Source of the DNA: a virus | Strand: one strand, 5' to 3' | IMG/VR virus record: IMGVR_UViG_3300026097_000015 | Location: 37,545-101,544 of that record | DNA: 64,000 nt | Shown: one piece after another, positions 39,043 through 47,309 of the stretch | Numbering within the stretch: the stretch's first letter is position 1 | How the letters are laid out: each line of letters starts with the position of its first letter | Position numbers and translations under genes: made by a program | The notes under the pieces: generated by a model | What the model was told of the DNA's origin: nothing | Seen by the model: the letters and a program-made list of their open reading frames with translations, nothing else | Database searches by the model: none

Positions 39043-39648
39043 ATGACTACTCCAGAATTTTATGGACCCAGCTCCACCTCTGTGGTGGTGGATAAGGGAA
39101 TAAGCGGAGTAAGAGGGAATAACGTTTTTGTCTCCCAGGGAGAACCAAACTCAAACCTATCAGGAGATTTTGTAGAAGGCGACTTGGCAATTGATATCTC
39201 CACTTCTAGTCCAACGTATCTGTTTGTATATAGATATGAAACTAGAATTGTAAATGAAAATGCCCTAACGGCATGGTACCTAAATTTGATAGATGATTCT
39301 GCCCAATCTATTGTAAGATTGATTCCTAATTCTGCAAGTCGCAATGCCAACACAACTTTCGTACAGGGACAGGCGTCGGTAACCGTGCAGATTGCTATAC
39401 CAGCAGCTTTTAGCAACGGTGGAAGTTTGACTGAAAGTTTAGATATTCAATACAGCATTGTAAATAATACAACTCAGTCTACAGATATTCAAAATCCTAT
39501 ATCTTCATTCTTTGCAGTTACAAACTCTACTATCGTAAATAACGTAGCAACTCTTGAGCTAGCCTTTTCTGCGGTAGAGCTAGATAGCGGACTTTGGATA
39601 CCATTGCAGGGACAAAAAACTATCCATTTAGTAATTACTGTGGTATAA
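39043..39648 (+). CDS. Tail-fibre associated protein, paralogue pair member 2
   Basis: 201 residues. GISGVRGNNVFVSQGEPNSN, IVRLIPNSASRN and the terminal KTIHLVITVV align with member 1. Tandem duplication. No catalytic motif. Confidence 0.6.
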   Translation: MTTPEFYGPSSTSVVVDKGISGVRGNNVFVSQGEPNSNLSGDFVEGDLAIDISTSSPTYLFVYRYETRIVNENALTAWYLNLIDDSAQSIVRLIPNSASRNANTTFVQGQASVTVQIAIPAAFSNGGSLTESLDIQYSIVNNTTQSTDIQNPISSFFAVTNSTIVNNVATLELAFSAVELDSGLWIPLQGQKTIHLVITVV

Positions 39649-39649
39649 T
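39641..39649 (+). promoter_or_regulatory. Extended -10 promoter
   Basis: TG-G-TATAAT overlapping the 39648 stop; 18 nt to ATG 39668. Confidence 0.55.
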
Positions 39650-39667
39650 CGAACTTGGTGATATTTT

Positions 39668-40294
39668 ATGGCTGCAGATGACATTGGTACGATTTATAAT
39701 ACGAAGATTCCAGGATTAGAGGATGTTGCTGATATTCAAGAGGCTCTGACCCTATATCATTATGGCTCCCTGACCTATAATACTGCTAATTCGGATGTAA
39801 ATCAGCTTCCAAACCCATCTCTTGCAAGACATATTAGCAATATACAGAGTCAAATAAACACTCTCGATCAAAAAAGAACGGCAGGGGATTTTTTACCCAC
39901 AGAGCCATCTGGAGTAGACGACGGGTACGTCTGGGTAGATTCTGACTCTGCTGGACCAGCAAACATAGTTTACTCAACAGCAGTTTATTCGAACACCCAG
40001 CCAACTGAAAATCTGGTAGACGGAGTTATTTGGATAGATAAATCCGAAACAGACAAAAAAAGTTATGTTTGGGATGCTGGATTAAATGATTGGGTAAGGA
40101 TTGATAGTTTTAACTCTGTAGTAACCACAAAGGGAGACCTTATAGCTACTGATGCCAATGGAGAACTCCAAAGGCTACCAGTTGGACAAGACGGGTTAGT
40201 TTTAACCGCAGATAGTACTGCAACAGATGGGATCTCCTGGTCTCAGCCATCAGGGGAAGCTCAGGAAATTTTAAATATTATGGGAGTATACTGA
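39668..40294 (+). CDS. Tail protein
   Basis: 208 residues. N-terminal DIGTIYNTKIPGLEDVADIQEALTLYHYG, which resembles the phage fibre-module start (attachment to baseplate), then acidic beta domains with VWVDSDSAGPANIVY and VIWIDKSETDKKSYVWD repeats. Ends SGEAQEILNIMGVY. Fibre assembly role inferred. Confidence 0.65.
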   Translation: MAADDIGTIYNTKIPGLEDVADIQEALTLYHYGSLTYNTANSDVNQLPNPSLARHISNIQSQINTLDQKRTAGDFLPTEPSGVDDGYVWVDSDSAGPANIVYSTAVYSNTQPTENLVDGVIWIDKSETDKKSYVWDAGLNDWVRIDSFNSVVTTKGDLIATDANGELQRLPVGQDGLVLTADSTATDGISWSQPSGEAQEILNIMGVY

Positions 40295-40312
40295 ACCGAG
40301 GTGAATAAATAA

Positions 40313-40615
40313 TTGGCTACTCAACAAAAGGTTTTATTTAGAGGAAATGTTCCACAAACTAACACCTCCGTATACTCTGTACCATCTTCAACTTCTGCAG
40401 TCGTAACACAAATAGTTATTTCCAATGGTACATCTGCAAGTGTTGCAGCTACCGTAAAATTAGGTGGATTTTCAGTTATTGATGGAACAGATTTAACATC
40501 AAACGATGCCTTTATATTAAATTTAAAACAGGTCATGAACGAGTTTGATGCAATTGAAATATCCGCAGCTCAAGCAGGACTTGAAATACACATAAGCGGT
40601 GTGGAGATTTCTTAA
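40313..40615 (+). CDS. Small beta-sandwich tail protein
   Basis: 100 residues from a TTG. SVYSVPSSTSAVVTQIVISNGTSASVAATVKL is closely like the C-terminal domains of the propeller proteins at 46074 and 47309 (YTVPSS...I-x-I-x-NN-T-S). It could be a stand-alone version of their C-terminal module. Stop overlaps next ATG. Confidence 0.65.
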   Translation: MATQQKVLFRGNVPQTNTSVYSVPSSTSAVVTQIVISNGTSASVAATVKLGGFSVIDGTDLTSNDAFILNLKQVMNEFDAIEISAAQAGLEIHISGVEIS

Positions 40616-41244
40616 TGGCTACCATCGACAACACGGGCAAGGTTGCCTATATGTATGATGAGCAAACGGATACATGGTACAGTTTGGCGGGTGTAGCAAA
40701 TCCTGCTGTTTCATACACATGGACTGGAACCAACACTTTTTCCAATACAGTTATATTTGAAGATGTTGTTAGATCCGAGGCGGGCATTAATAATTTTCAA
40801 AACCCATCCGCCAGAGATACGGCACTGCCCTCTCCAATTAATGGAATAGTTTGTTTTGTAAGACAAGATGCTCAGGGCTCTCAAATAAATCAGCTTCAAT
40901 ATTATTTTAACGGAGCGTGGAGGAATGCTTTTAGCAACATAGGGCTGTCGACTCAAACTTCAAACTATACGCTAGCTCAAAAAGATGCTGGAAGATCAGT
41001 AGTTATGAATATGTCGGTTCCAAATACAGTGACTATTCCTAACTTTACAGATGTACCCTTTTCCATAGGAGAGACCATAAATATAATTCAGCAGGGAATT
41101 GGACAAACAGAAATTGTAGCGGCGTCAGGAGTAACATTAAATAGTAGAAATGACAACAAAAAGCTTAACGCACAGTATAGTGCGGCAACTGTCGTAAATG
41201 TAGCTCAAAATAACTGGATTCTGATTGGGGACATCACTTTTTAG
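40615..41244 (+). CDS. Tail fibre protein
   Basis: 209 residues. TGKVAYMYDEQTDTWYSLAG at the N-terminus, then beta segments and ending in NYTLAQKDAGRSVVMNMSVP... NNKKLNAQYSAATVVNVAQNNW, typical of tail-fibre tip domains. No enzymatic motif. Confidence 0.65.
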   Translation: MATIDNTGKVAYMYDEQTDTWYSLAGVANPAVSYTWTGTNTFSNTVIFEDVVRSEAGINNFQNPSARDTALPSPINGIVCFVRQDAQGSQINQLQYYFNGAWRNAFSNIGLSTQTSNYTLAQKDAGRSVVMNMSVPNTVTIPNFTDVPFSIGETINIIQQGIGQTEIVAASGVTLNSRNDNKKLNAQYSAATVVNVAQNNWILIGDITF

Positions 41245-41247
41245 TTG

Positions 41248-41256
41248 TGATATAAT
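41248..41256 (+). promoter_or_regulatory. Extended -10 promoter, leaderless layout
   Basis: TG-A-TATAAT with exactly 6 nt to ATG 41263. Confidence 0.65.
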
Positions 41257-41262
41257 TTTAAT

Positions 41263-41673
41263 ATGGCAACCCTAAGAGGAAATTCTAGTTCTTATGATAT
41301 AGGAAATAATCCACCAGAGGTAAGATGGACCTTTGTTCGTGGAGATACCGCTGCATTCAGGGTATATGTGACAGACGACGAGCGTCAACCACTTACAATT
41401 TCTGATTGGAATATCCAGATGAAAATTAAACGTCCAATTATTGCTCAGGAAGACTTTACAATTACAGATGCTGCAACAACAATTTTAACTCTTAATCCAG
41501 AAGCAGATGAAAATGACGAAGCTGGAGAGTTTACGGTAAAAATTTCAGCAACTCAGTCAAAAATATTAGAAACTGGGGATATTTTTGATATTGAGCTGTC
41601 TTTGCCACAAGATCAGATTGTTTGGACAGTTGCCCAGGGTAGGGTGAGCGTTCTTGAGGACGTAACTGACTAA
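41263..41673 (+). CDS. BppU-N-like tail protein C
   Basis: 136 residues. VRWTFVRGDTAAFRVYVTDDERQPLTISDWNIQMKI is nearly the same signature as protein A (VQWQVVRGDTATMRV). Third of three paralogues. Stop overlaps next ATG. Leaderless by position. Confidence 0.65.
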   Translation: MATLRGNSSSYDIGNNPPEVRWTFVRGDTAAFRVYVTDDERQPLTISDWNIQMKIKRPIIAQEDFTITDAATTILTLNPEADENDEAGEFTVKISATQSKILETGDIFDIELSLPQDQIVWTVAQGRVSVLEDVTD

Positions 41674-41897
41674 TGGCAAGTGTAAGACTATCTAATAAAA
41701 ATCTTGTACAAACATCTTTAATTGCCAACAAAGCCTTTTCAATTACAAGGATTGAAGACAAATCTCCCAGGGTAGCTATTGAAGAAACAATACCCTTTAG
41801 AATTAAATTAACGAACATCACCGTTCCAGGCTATAGCTCCGCAAACATTCCAGGTATAGGCATACAGGTAATTGGCTTCAGCAATTATATTTTATAA
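41673..41897 (+). CDS. Small conserved tail protein (NYIL terminus)
   Basis: 74 residues. PFRIKLTNITVPGYSSANIPGIG and the terminal IQVIGFSNYIL match a small actinophage/cyanophage tail-region pattern (IGYSP.N.PPIGIAVIG.NNYIL). Function unknown. Confidence 0.65.
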   Translation: MASVRLSNKNLVQTSLIANKAFSITRIEDKSPRVAIEETIPFRIKLTNITVPGYSSANIPGIGIQVIGFSNYIL

Positions 41898-41916
41898 ATT
41901 TATTTAAAACTATCTT

Positions 41917-41922
41917 TATAAT
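41917..41922 (+). promoter_or_regulatory. -10 box, leaderless layout
   Basis: TATAAT with 6 nt to ATG 41929; no TG extension. Confidence 0.5.
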
Positions 41923-41928
41923 AGATAT

Positions 41929-42375
41929 ATGGCTAGAACAACTATACCTCTCGTAAAATCTTATTTTGAAACTGGTGATCGTCCTACTCAGGATGAATAC
42001 GCAGAACTCATTGACACTACCGCCGCTCAGTCTACAGACCTAGGCACCTTTGGTAATAATGAGAATACAATCACTGGCATTGAAAATGCCACGGTAGTTG
42101 ACAACTTCTCCGCTTCAGACTGGAGAATGGTTAAATACATTGTATCCCTATCTAAAACAAGCAATGGAGATAACAAATTCTACGCTACAGAGTTAACCAT
42201 ACTGGTTGATGGAACAGACATTTCTGTTTCTGAGTATGGAACAATAGACAACGATGGGAATATGGGCACCATTAGCGTCTCAGAGGCTGGAGGAACTGTT
42301 GCTTTGACAGTTACCCCAGATTCATTGATTAAGCCAATTACCGTGCGATACGCTCGCATCGGTTTGAAGGCCTAG
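41929..42375 (+). CDS. Tail fibre/tail protein
   Basis: 148 residues. ARTTIPLVKSYFETGDRPTQDEYAELIDT is a frequent N-terminus of phage tail-fibre assembly proteins. The second half (DWRMVKYIVSLSKTSNGDNK) is echoed in the C-terminal end of the 42399 protein (AEYIVKVDDGTHTEVSKIL). Probably shares its fold and works with it. Confidence 0.7.
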   Translation: MARTTIPLVKSYFETGDRPTQDEYAELIDTTAAQSTDLGTFGNNENTITGIENATVVDNFSASDWRMVKYIVSLSKTSNGDNKFYATELTILVDGTDISVSEYGTIDNDGNMGTISVSEAGGTVALTVTPDSLIKPITVRYARIGLKA

Positions 42376-42398
42376 ATATCTATAAGGAGATGAAATAA

Positions 42399-44054
42399 AT
42401 GGCAACAGTCAATAAAGACTTTAAGGTCAAGAATGGTCTAGTCGTTGAGGGTGCAAACGCATCTGTTAACGGATTTGACATTCTAACCAAAGCCACAGAT
42501 GACCAGAACTACATCATTGGATTGATTGGTGGTTCTGCTACATCTGCAAACACAGCTGACTCAGTTGTGCTTCGTGATGCAAATGGAGACTTTGCTGGTG
42601 GGACCATTACCGCAGAAACAGGCTTCACAGGAGACCTGACAGGAAACGTAACTGGTAACGTAACAGGAAACGTAACAGGCGACTTGACAGGTGATGTTAC
42701 AGGCAATGTAACAGGTAACCTAACAGGCAATGTAACTGGAAATGTGACTGGAGATGTTACAGGTGACGTAACAGGTAATCTAACTGGAAATCTTACAGGT
42801 GATGTTACAGGAGATGTAACTGGAACAGTTTCAGACATTTCTAATCACGACACAGGTGACCTGGCAGAAGGCACTAACCTTTACTTTACAGATCAAAGGG
42901 CTCTAGACGCTACTAACGCCGCTTATGACGCAGCTGGTTCAGCATCTACCGCAGAATCAAACGCTAACACCTACACCGATAACCTAATTGGTGACGGTAC
43001 AGTAGATGGAACAGCTGGAAACACTGTTAAGGATCGTATTGACACAGCAGTAGCTAATCTGGTTGACACAGCACCAACTGCTCTTGATACCCTTAACGAA
43101 TTAGCCGCAGCTCTAGGCGATGACGCAGACTTTGCCACTACCGTGTCTAACAACATTGGAACTAAGGTAAGTAAGGATGGCGATACCATGACTGGTTTGT
43201 TGACCCTGTCAGGTGCTCCATCAGATGATCTACACGCTGCAACTAAAAAGTATGTAGATGATGCAGTTTCGGGAGGAGTTGGAAGCATTGATTCAGATGA
43301 TGTGCCAGAAGGTACCAATAATCTTTACTTCACTGACGAGCGTGCACAGGATGCTCTAGCAGCCGCCATTGCAGCAGGTACACACGAGAACATCGTAATT
43401 ACCTATGATGACAATGCAAACTCAATTAGCTTTGTTGCTGAAAACGGTGTAGACGACTCAACCACTACAGATCTTGCTGAAGGAACAAACTTGTACTTCA
43501 CAGACGAAAGAGCACAGGATGCTATTGCAGCTGCTATTTCAGCGGGTACACAGACAAACATTGTAATTACATACAATGACGCAACCAACTCATTTGACTT
43601 TGTTGCTGAAAATGGTGTAGATGATTCAGACACTGACGATCTAACCGAAGGTAGCTCAAACCTATACTTCACAGACGCTCGTGCAGTATCTGCTCTTGAG
43701 GCTGTAGTTCCTAACTTTACCGAGGTAGACATCAATTCAGTTGCAACTCAGGTTGCTGCTACAGTTAACGTACCTACCGCTGGTATTGCAAACGCACACC
43801 AATTCACTCGTGCAGACTACGATTCAGCAGAGTACATCGTAAAGGTTGATGATGGAACACACACAGAGGTTTCGAAGATTCTTTTGACTCTTGACTCTTC
43901 AGACAACATCTCAATCACAGAGTACGGTATCGTAGGAACCAACGGTACATTAGGTACAGTTTCAGCTACTACAGATGGAACTAATGTAACTCTACAGGTA
44001 ACAACTGCAAACAATAACTCAGATGTTACTGTTGCAGGAACACTAATTAAATAA
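42399..44054 (+). CDS. Long tail fibre with GNVTG repeats
   Basis: 551 residues. NKDFKVKNGLVVEGANASVNG starts a fibre-attachment motif (also at 44083). From about 72-145 the chain is built from tandem 4-residue G-[ND]-[VL]-T steps, predicted to form a triple-stranded beta rod. Then come NLYFTD-x-RA-DAL-type repeats (four), a chaperone-like APSDDLHAATKKYVDDA motif and a C-terminal domain shared with 41929. Such architecture is that of elongated trimeric fibres. SD AAGGAG. Confidence 0.85.
   Translation: MATVNKDFKVKNGLVVEGANASVNGFDILTKATDDQNYIIGLIGGSATSANTADSVVLRDANGDFAGGTITAETGFTGDLTGNVTGNVTGNVTGDLTGDVTGNVTGNLTGNVTGNVTGDVTGDVTGNLTGNLTGDVTGDVTGTVSDISNHDTGDLAEGTNLYFTDQRALDATNAAYDAAGSASTAESNANTYTDNLIGDGTVDGTAGNTVKDRIDTAVANLVDTAPTALDTLNELAAALGDDADFATTVSNNIGTKVSKDGDTMTGLLTLSGAPSDDLHAATKKYVDDAVSGGVGSIDSDDVPEGTNNLYFTDERAQDALAAAIAAGTHENIVITYDDNANSISFVAENGVDDSTTTDLAEGTNLYFTDERAQDAIAAAISAGTQTNIVITYNDATNSFDFVAENGVDDSDTDDLTEGSSNLYFTDARAVSALEAVVPNFTEVDINSVATQVAATVNVPTAGIANAHQFTRADYDSAEYIVKVDDGTHTEVSKILLTLDSSDNISITEYGIVGTNGTLGTVSATTDGTNVTLQVTTANNNSDVTVAGTLIK
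42630..42832 (+). repeat. GNVTG coding tandem repeat
   Basis: About 17 copies of a 12-nt unit (GGNNANGTNACN) encoding G-[ND]-[VL]-T. Prone to slippage and in-frame length change. Confidence 0.85.
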
Positions 44055-44082
44055 GACTATCAAGAAGAAGGAGCAGTAAGTA

Positions 44083-44541
44083 ATGGCAACATCAAACAAA
44101 GACTTTAAAGTCAAGAACGGGATACAGGTAGCTGGGGACGGTTCATTTGGAGGAACCCTTACCGCTGCTGCTCCTACTTCTGATAATCACTTAACAACTA
44201 AATCTTACGTCGACAACATCCTGGGCAGCCTGACTGTTCCAGTTGGCACAGCACCAGAAAGTCCAGAAGAGGGTCAGATATATTTTGATATATCAAGCGG
44301 CAGGCTTGCAGTATATTACAACTCCGCATGGATCGCAATTGCCACCGTAGCAGATGCAGAAGAGCTTCCAGATCACATTCACGATACCTCAATTGACGGC
44401 AACGGTCTGATAGTAACACGCTTTTATGATGCGGGCACAGCAGGAGATACTATAGCCGATTACGCAGACGCTGGCCTTGTATCAACTACCACCTGGGAAG
44501 CCACCTGGGATGGCGGAATAGCTACAGATAACTTTAACTAA
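44083..44541 (+). CDS. Tail fibre protein with attachment motif
   Basis: 152 residues. ATSNKDFKVKNGIQVAGDGSFGG repeats the N-terminus of 42399, and APTSDNHLTTKSYVDN repeats its ATKKYVDD motif. The rest (SGRLAVYYNSAWIAI, HDTSIDGNGLIVTRF) is a fibre-tip-like beta domain. Probably a second fibre or adaptor that docks with the first. SD AAGGAG. Confidence 0.75.
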   Translation: MATSNKDFKVKNGIQVAGDGSFGGTLTAAAPTSDNHLTTKSYVDNILGSLTVPVGTAPESPEEGQIYFDISSGRLAVYYNSAWIAIATVADAEELPDHIHDTSIDGNGLIVTRFYDAGTAGDTIADYADAGLVSTTTWEATWDGGIATDNFN

Positions 44542-44605
44542 AAGTATTTTTACAAAAATAATAAAAAACATAAAATTGTATCTCGCACTAACTAAAGCGA
44601 TCAAG

Positions 44606-44614
44606 TGTTATAAT
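44606..44614 (+). promoter_or_regulatory. Extended -10 promoter with structured leader
   Basis: TG-T-TATAAT, then a leader with an imperfect hairpin AGTCTAAATCC-GAGGCA-GGATTAGTCT (44622-44649) ahead of GTG 44689. Confidence 0.55.
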
Positions 44615-44688
44615 GTATTTATAGTCTAAATCCGAGGCAGGATTAGTCTGTTTATATTTATAAGTTTTTTGATTGGAGAGATTAGTCA

Positions 44689-45486
44689 GTGACACCATCT
44701 ATTAATTTGGGGATTTTATCTTCAGGTGCAAGATTTTTATTTACACCTCCAGAATACCAGTACACCAATCATATCTATACGACTGGAGCCAATTCGTCAG
44801 CTCAAACATTTTTGAGCAATCAAGGTTTAAACGGTGAAGATGCGGTAGTTAGATTAAATGAAACACCATACGTTGATGAAAGTCAGTCGCCGACAATAAA
44901 TCAATACAGTGAATTTTCTTTATCTGAAAATCAAGATGCATTGTTTCCATTACGTGATGATCATATAGCAAGTTGGACAATGTCTATTTGGGCCTCTAGG
45001 CCAGAAGTTGTTACAGATCCACTTTTCGACAAAGCAAGCTATGCATTTTATGCGACAGACCCTCACCCAGACTTTTCAGATTACATGCATGTCGGCCTGT
45101 TGTCAGCTTTAGATTCAAGCGGTCGTCACGTAGTTGGATTTGCACAGTTTAATACTCTTATCCCCTCAAATCCTTCATTTTGGCTCCCCCGAGGGCCCTA
45201 CTCAGCTAGCCTTTCATTTATACCTCAAGAACTTGACCGTTTATTCCAGCACCTTGTTATAACTTTTGATGAATCGTCTCTAGAACTGAAATTTTACCTT
45301 AACGGCCAACTTAGAACAACCCGTTCTGGAACTAATATAAGAATTAGTCAGGACGCAGACATAATTATAAACTCTGCCAACGGTCAAAGATCTGTAAAGG
45401 ATGCCAGACTATATCAAACCGTTTTAGATCAAGCTGAGATTGAAGCAATATATAATGACGGATACATCTCTCCACGCTATGATTGA
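44689..45486 (+). CDS. LamG/concanavalin-type adhesin
   Basis: 265 residues from GTG with SD GGAGAG. WTMSIWASRP, DRLFQHLVITFDESSLELKFYLNG and SVKDARLYQTVLDQAEIEAIYN form the C-terminal half of a LamG (Laminin_G_3) sandwich. The first 75 residues are an N-terminal anchor. Sugar binding on the host surface is likely but inferred. Confidence 0.8.
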   Translation: MTPSINLGILSSGARFLFTPPEYQYTNHIYTTGANSSAQTFLSNQGLNGEDAVVRLNETPYVDESQSPTINQYSEFSLSENQDALFPLRDDHIASWTMSIWASRPEVVTDPLFDKASYAFYATDPHPDFSDYMHVGLLSALDSSGRHVVGFAQFNTLIPSNPSFWLPRGPYSASLSFIPQELDRLFQHLVITFDESSLELKFYLNGQLRTTRSGTNIRISQDADIIINSANGQRSVKDARLYQTVLDQAEIEAIYNDGYISPRYD

Positions 45487-45637
45487 TGAATCATAAAAGC
45501 AAGAATATGCTCACGTCCAAAAATATTCTTTTGTAATAGATTGTGGCAACAAAAAATAATTTAATGCCAGAGTTTCATTAAAAACCTTATAGTAAAAAAA
45601 CCAGTTATAATATATTAAACACTTTTCAAGGAGCACA
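45487..45637. other. Intergenic region with hairpin and -10 box
   Basis: AAGAATAT-N14-ATATTCTTTTG (about 45502-45532) may be a weak terminator. TATAAT at 45606-45611 and SD AAGGAG precede ATG 45638. Confidence 0.4.
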
Positions 45638-46072
45638 ATGGCAACCAGAATGCAACAAAGAAGGGGCACAGCCTCTCAATGGAATAACGCAGACCCAGTA
45701 TTAGCGGCTGGCGAAATTGGATTTGAAATTGATACCGTCAAATTTAAGATTGGTGACGGAATCAATGAGTGGTCATTGCTTGACTACTTCTCAGCTACCC
45801 CAGATTTGACAGGGTATGCTACCGAAACATACGTAGACAACGCTATAAATGGAGTGCTAGACAGTGCACCCGCCGCTCTTGATACCCTCAATGAGCTCGC
45901 TGCAGCACTGGGGGATGATGCAGATTTTAGCACTACTATTACTAATAGTATTGCAGCAAAAGCACCTCTAGATTCCCCCTCATTTACTGGAACAGTAAAT
46001 TTCTCAAATTCAACGGTACAGGGTATTGAAATCCCACAACCAATTCACCCATTCGTAATGTTAGGAGCATAA
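45638..46072 (+). CDS. Fibre protein with Mtd-N-like domain
   Basis: 144 residues. MQQRRGTASQWNNADPVLAAGEIGFEIDTVKFKIGDG is the N-terminal major-tropism-determinant-like module common in phage fibres. Then LDTLNELAAALGDDADF repeats a motif of 42399. The stop is 1 nt before the next start (GTG). Probably the adaptor that carries the propeller proteins. Confidence 0.8.
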   Translation: MATRMQQRRGTASQWNNADPVLAAGEIGFEIDTVKFKIGDGINEWSLLDYFSATPDLTGYATETYVDNAINGVLDSAPAALDTLNELAAALGDDADFSTTITNSIAAKAPLDSPSFTGTVNFSNSTVQGIEIPQPIHPFVMLGA

Positions 46073-46073
46073 G

Positions 46074-47309
46074 GTGGCAGATAGTTATAAAATTTTAGCA
46101 CAAGATGTTGCATTGGGTTCAGCAGCTCAAAATAGATACCTCGCATTTGTGGATCAGAGCTCTTTCCCAGTCGTTGCGTACTCAACAAATTTGATTGAAT
46201 GGTCTATTTCATCTCTACCAGTATCCGCACACTGGGACAATACACTTTTTGTAGAAGGAAATTTTTACGCAATAGGAATTCAGGGTAGTGGTCAAGGGCC
46301 TGCCTCAATATATTCAACAGACGGAGTCAATTGGACACAGGGCAATATACCTTCTTCATCAATAGGGCAAGGTCTTGCGTATGGAAGCGGAAAGTTTGTC
46401 ACAACAGGTTATTACAATACTAACTTTGCATACTCTACAGATTTTATTACTTGGACTACAGGCACCATGCCATCGGTCACAGGCTCCCCAAACTGGCCAA
46501 CGATAATCTATGGTGAGGATAAGTTTGTTGCTATAAAAGAAAGTCAGACTACCTATTCCACGGATGGAATAAGCTGGAGCTCTAATGCAAGCTTGCCAGC
46601 CAGCATGCTTGACGTTGTGTATGGAGCAAATAATTTTGTTGCAGTGGGATCCACAAATGCAGCTTATTCTACTGACGGAATAAGCTGGTCTAACTCAACA
46701 ATTCCCGTAAGTGTAAGTTCCGTTACTTATGGTAATGAAAGGTTTGTTGCGATTGGTTCGGGCACCCTAGCCGCCTACTCCACAGACGGAGCAACCTGGG
46801 TCTCATCCTCTATACCAAATCAATCATGGGAAGACATTTCTTTTGGAGATGGCAAGTTTTTTGCAGTTTCTGAGCCCAATTTTAATTTAGAATACGCTGT
46901 TATTGCCTACTCAACTGACGGAATTACATGGACAGAGCAAGCCTTGCCAGCAGAAGAAAGCTTCTTTTCCAATTACTATTATCGAAATGTGGCTTATGGA
47001 AATCCAGTACTGCCTACTGCACAAACACAATATACAGTTCCATCATCAAATCAAGCCGCAATTTCTGCAATCTCTGTTATTAATAATGATACTACTTCCC
47101 ACACTTATTCTGTAGGGATTGTAAAGGCGTCAGATACTGGAACGCTTGGCATCTCAAATACTCAAACAATTATCCCAACTAAAACAATAGCTGCTGGAGA
47201 AATTGATGAAATTGTCGGGGGTATTACATTATCAGCAGGAGATCAAATTAGAACAAATTCTGATTCTACTGACTTAACAGTACACATTTACGGAACGGAG
47301 ATATCATAA
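46074..47309 (+). CDS. Propeller adhesin 1 (7 repeats + C-terminal sandwich)
   Basis: 411 residues from GTG. Seven copies of a 40-44-residue unit centred on [AF]YSTDG-I-[ST]-W and V-x-YG-x-x-x-F-V-A fill residues 20-310, as expected for a seven-bladed beta-propeller (BNR/Ycf48-type). The last 90 residues (YTVPSSNQAAISAISV...YGTEIS) form a sandwich like 40313. This is the most diverged of four tandem paralogues. Predicted receptor-binding protein. Confidence 0.75.
   Translation: MADSYKILAQDVALGSAAQNRYLAFVDQSSFPVVAYSTNLIEWSISSLPVSAHWDNTLFVEGNFYAIGIQGSGQGPASIYSTDGVNWTQGNIPSSSIGQGLAYGSGKFVTTGYYNTNFAYSTDFITWTTGTMPSVTGSPNWPTIIYGEDKFVAIKESQTTYSTDGISWSSNASLPASMLDVVYGANNFVAVGSTNAAYSTDGISWSNSTIPVSVSSVTYGNERFVAIGSGTLAAYSTDGATWVSSSIPNQSWEDISFGDGKFFAVSEPNFNLEYAVIAYSTDGITWTEQALPAEESFFSNYYYRNVAYGNPVLPTAQTQYTVPSSNQAAISAISVINNDTTSHTYSVGIVKASDTGTLGISNTQTIIPTKTIAAGEIDEIVGGITLSAGDQIRTNSDSTDLTVHIYGTEIS

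Noticed and set aside
42630-42832. Possible CRISPR array
   Set aside because: Repeats are short, in frame, without unique spacers, and code for a fibre rod.
42509-42838. Open frame on the minus strand opposite the GNVTG repeats
   Set aside because: It is the mirror of a low-complexity repeat in the fibre gene, with no SD or promoter.
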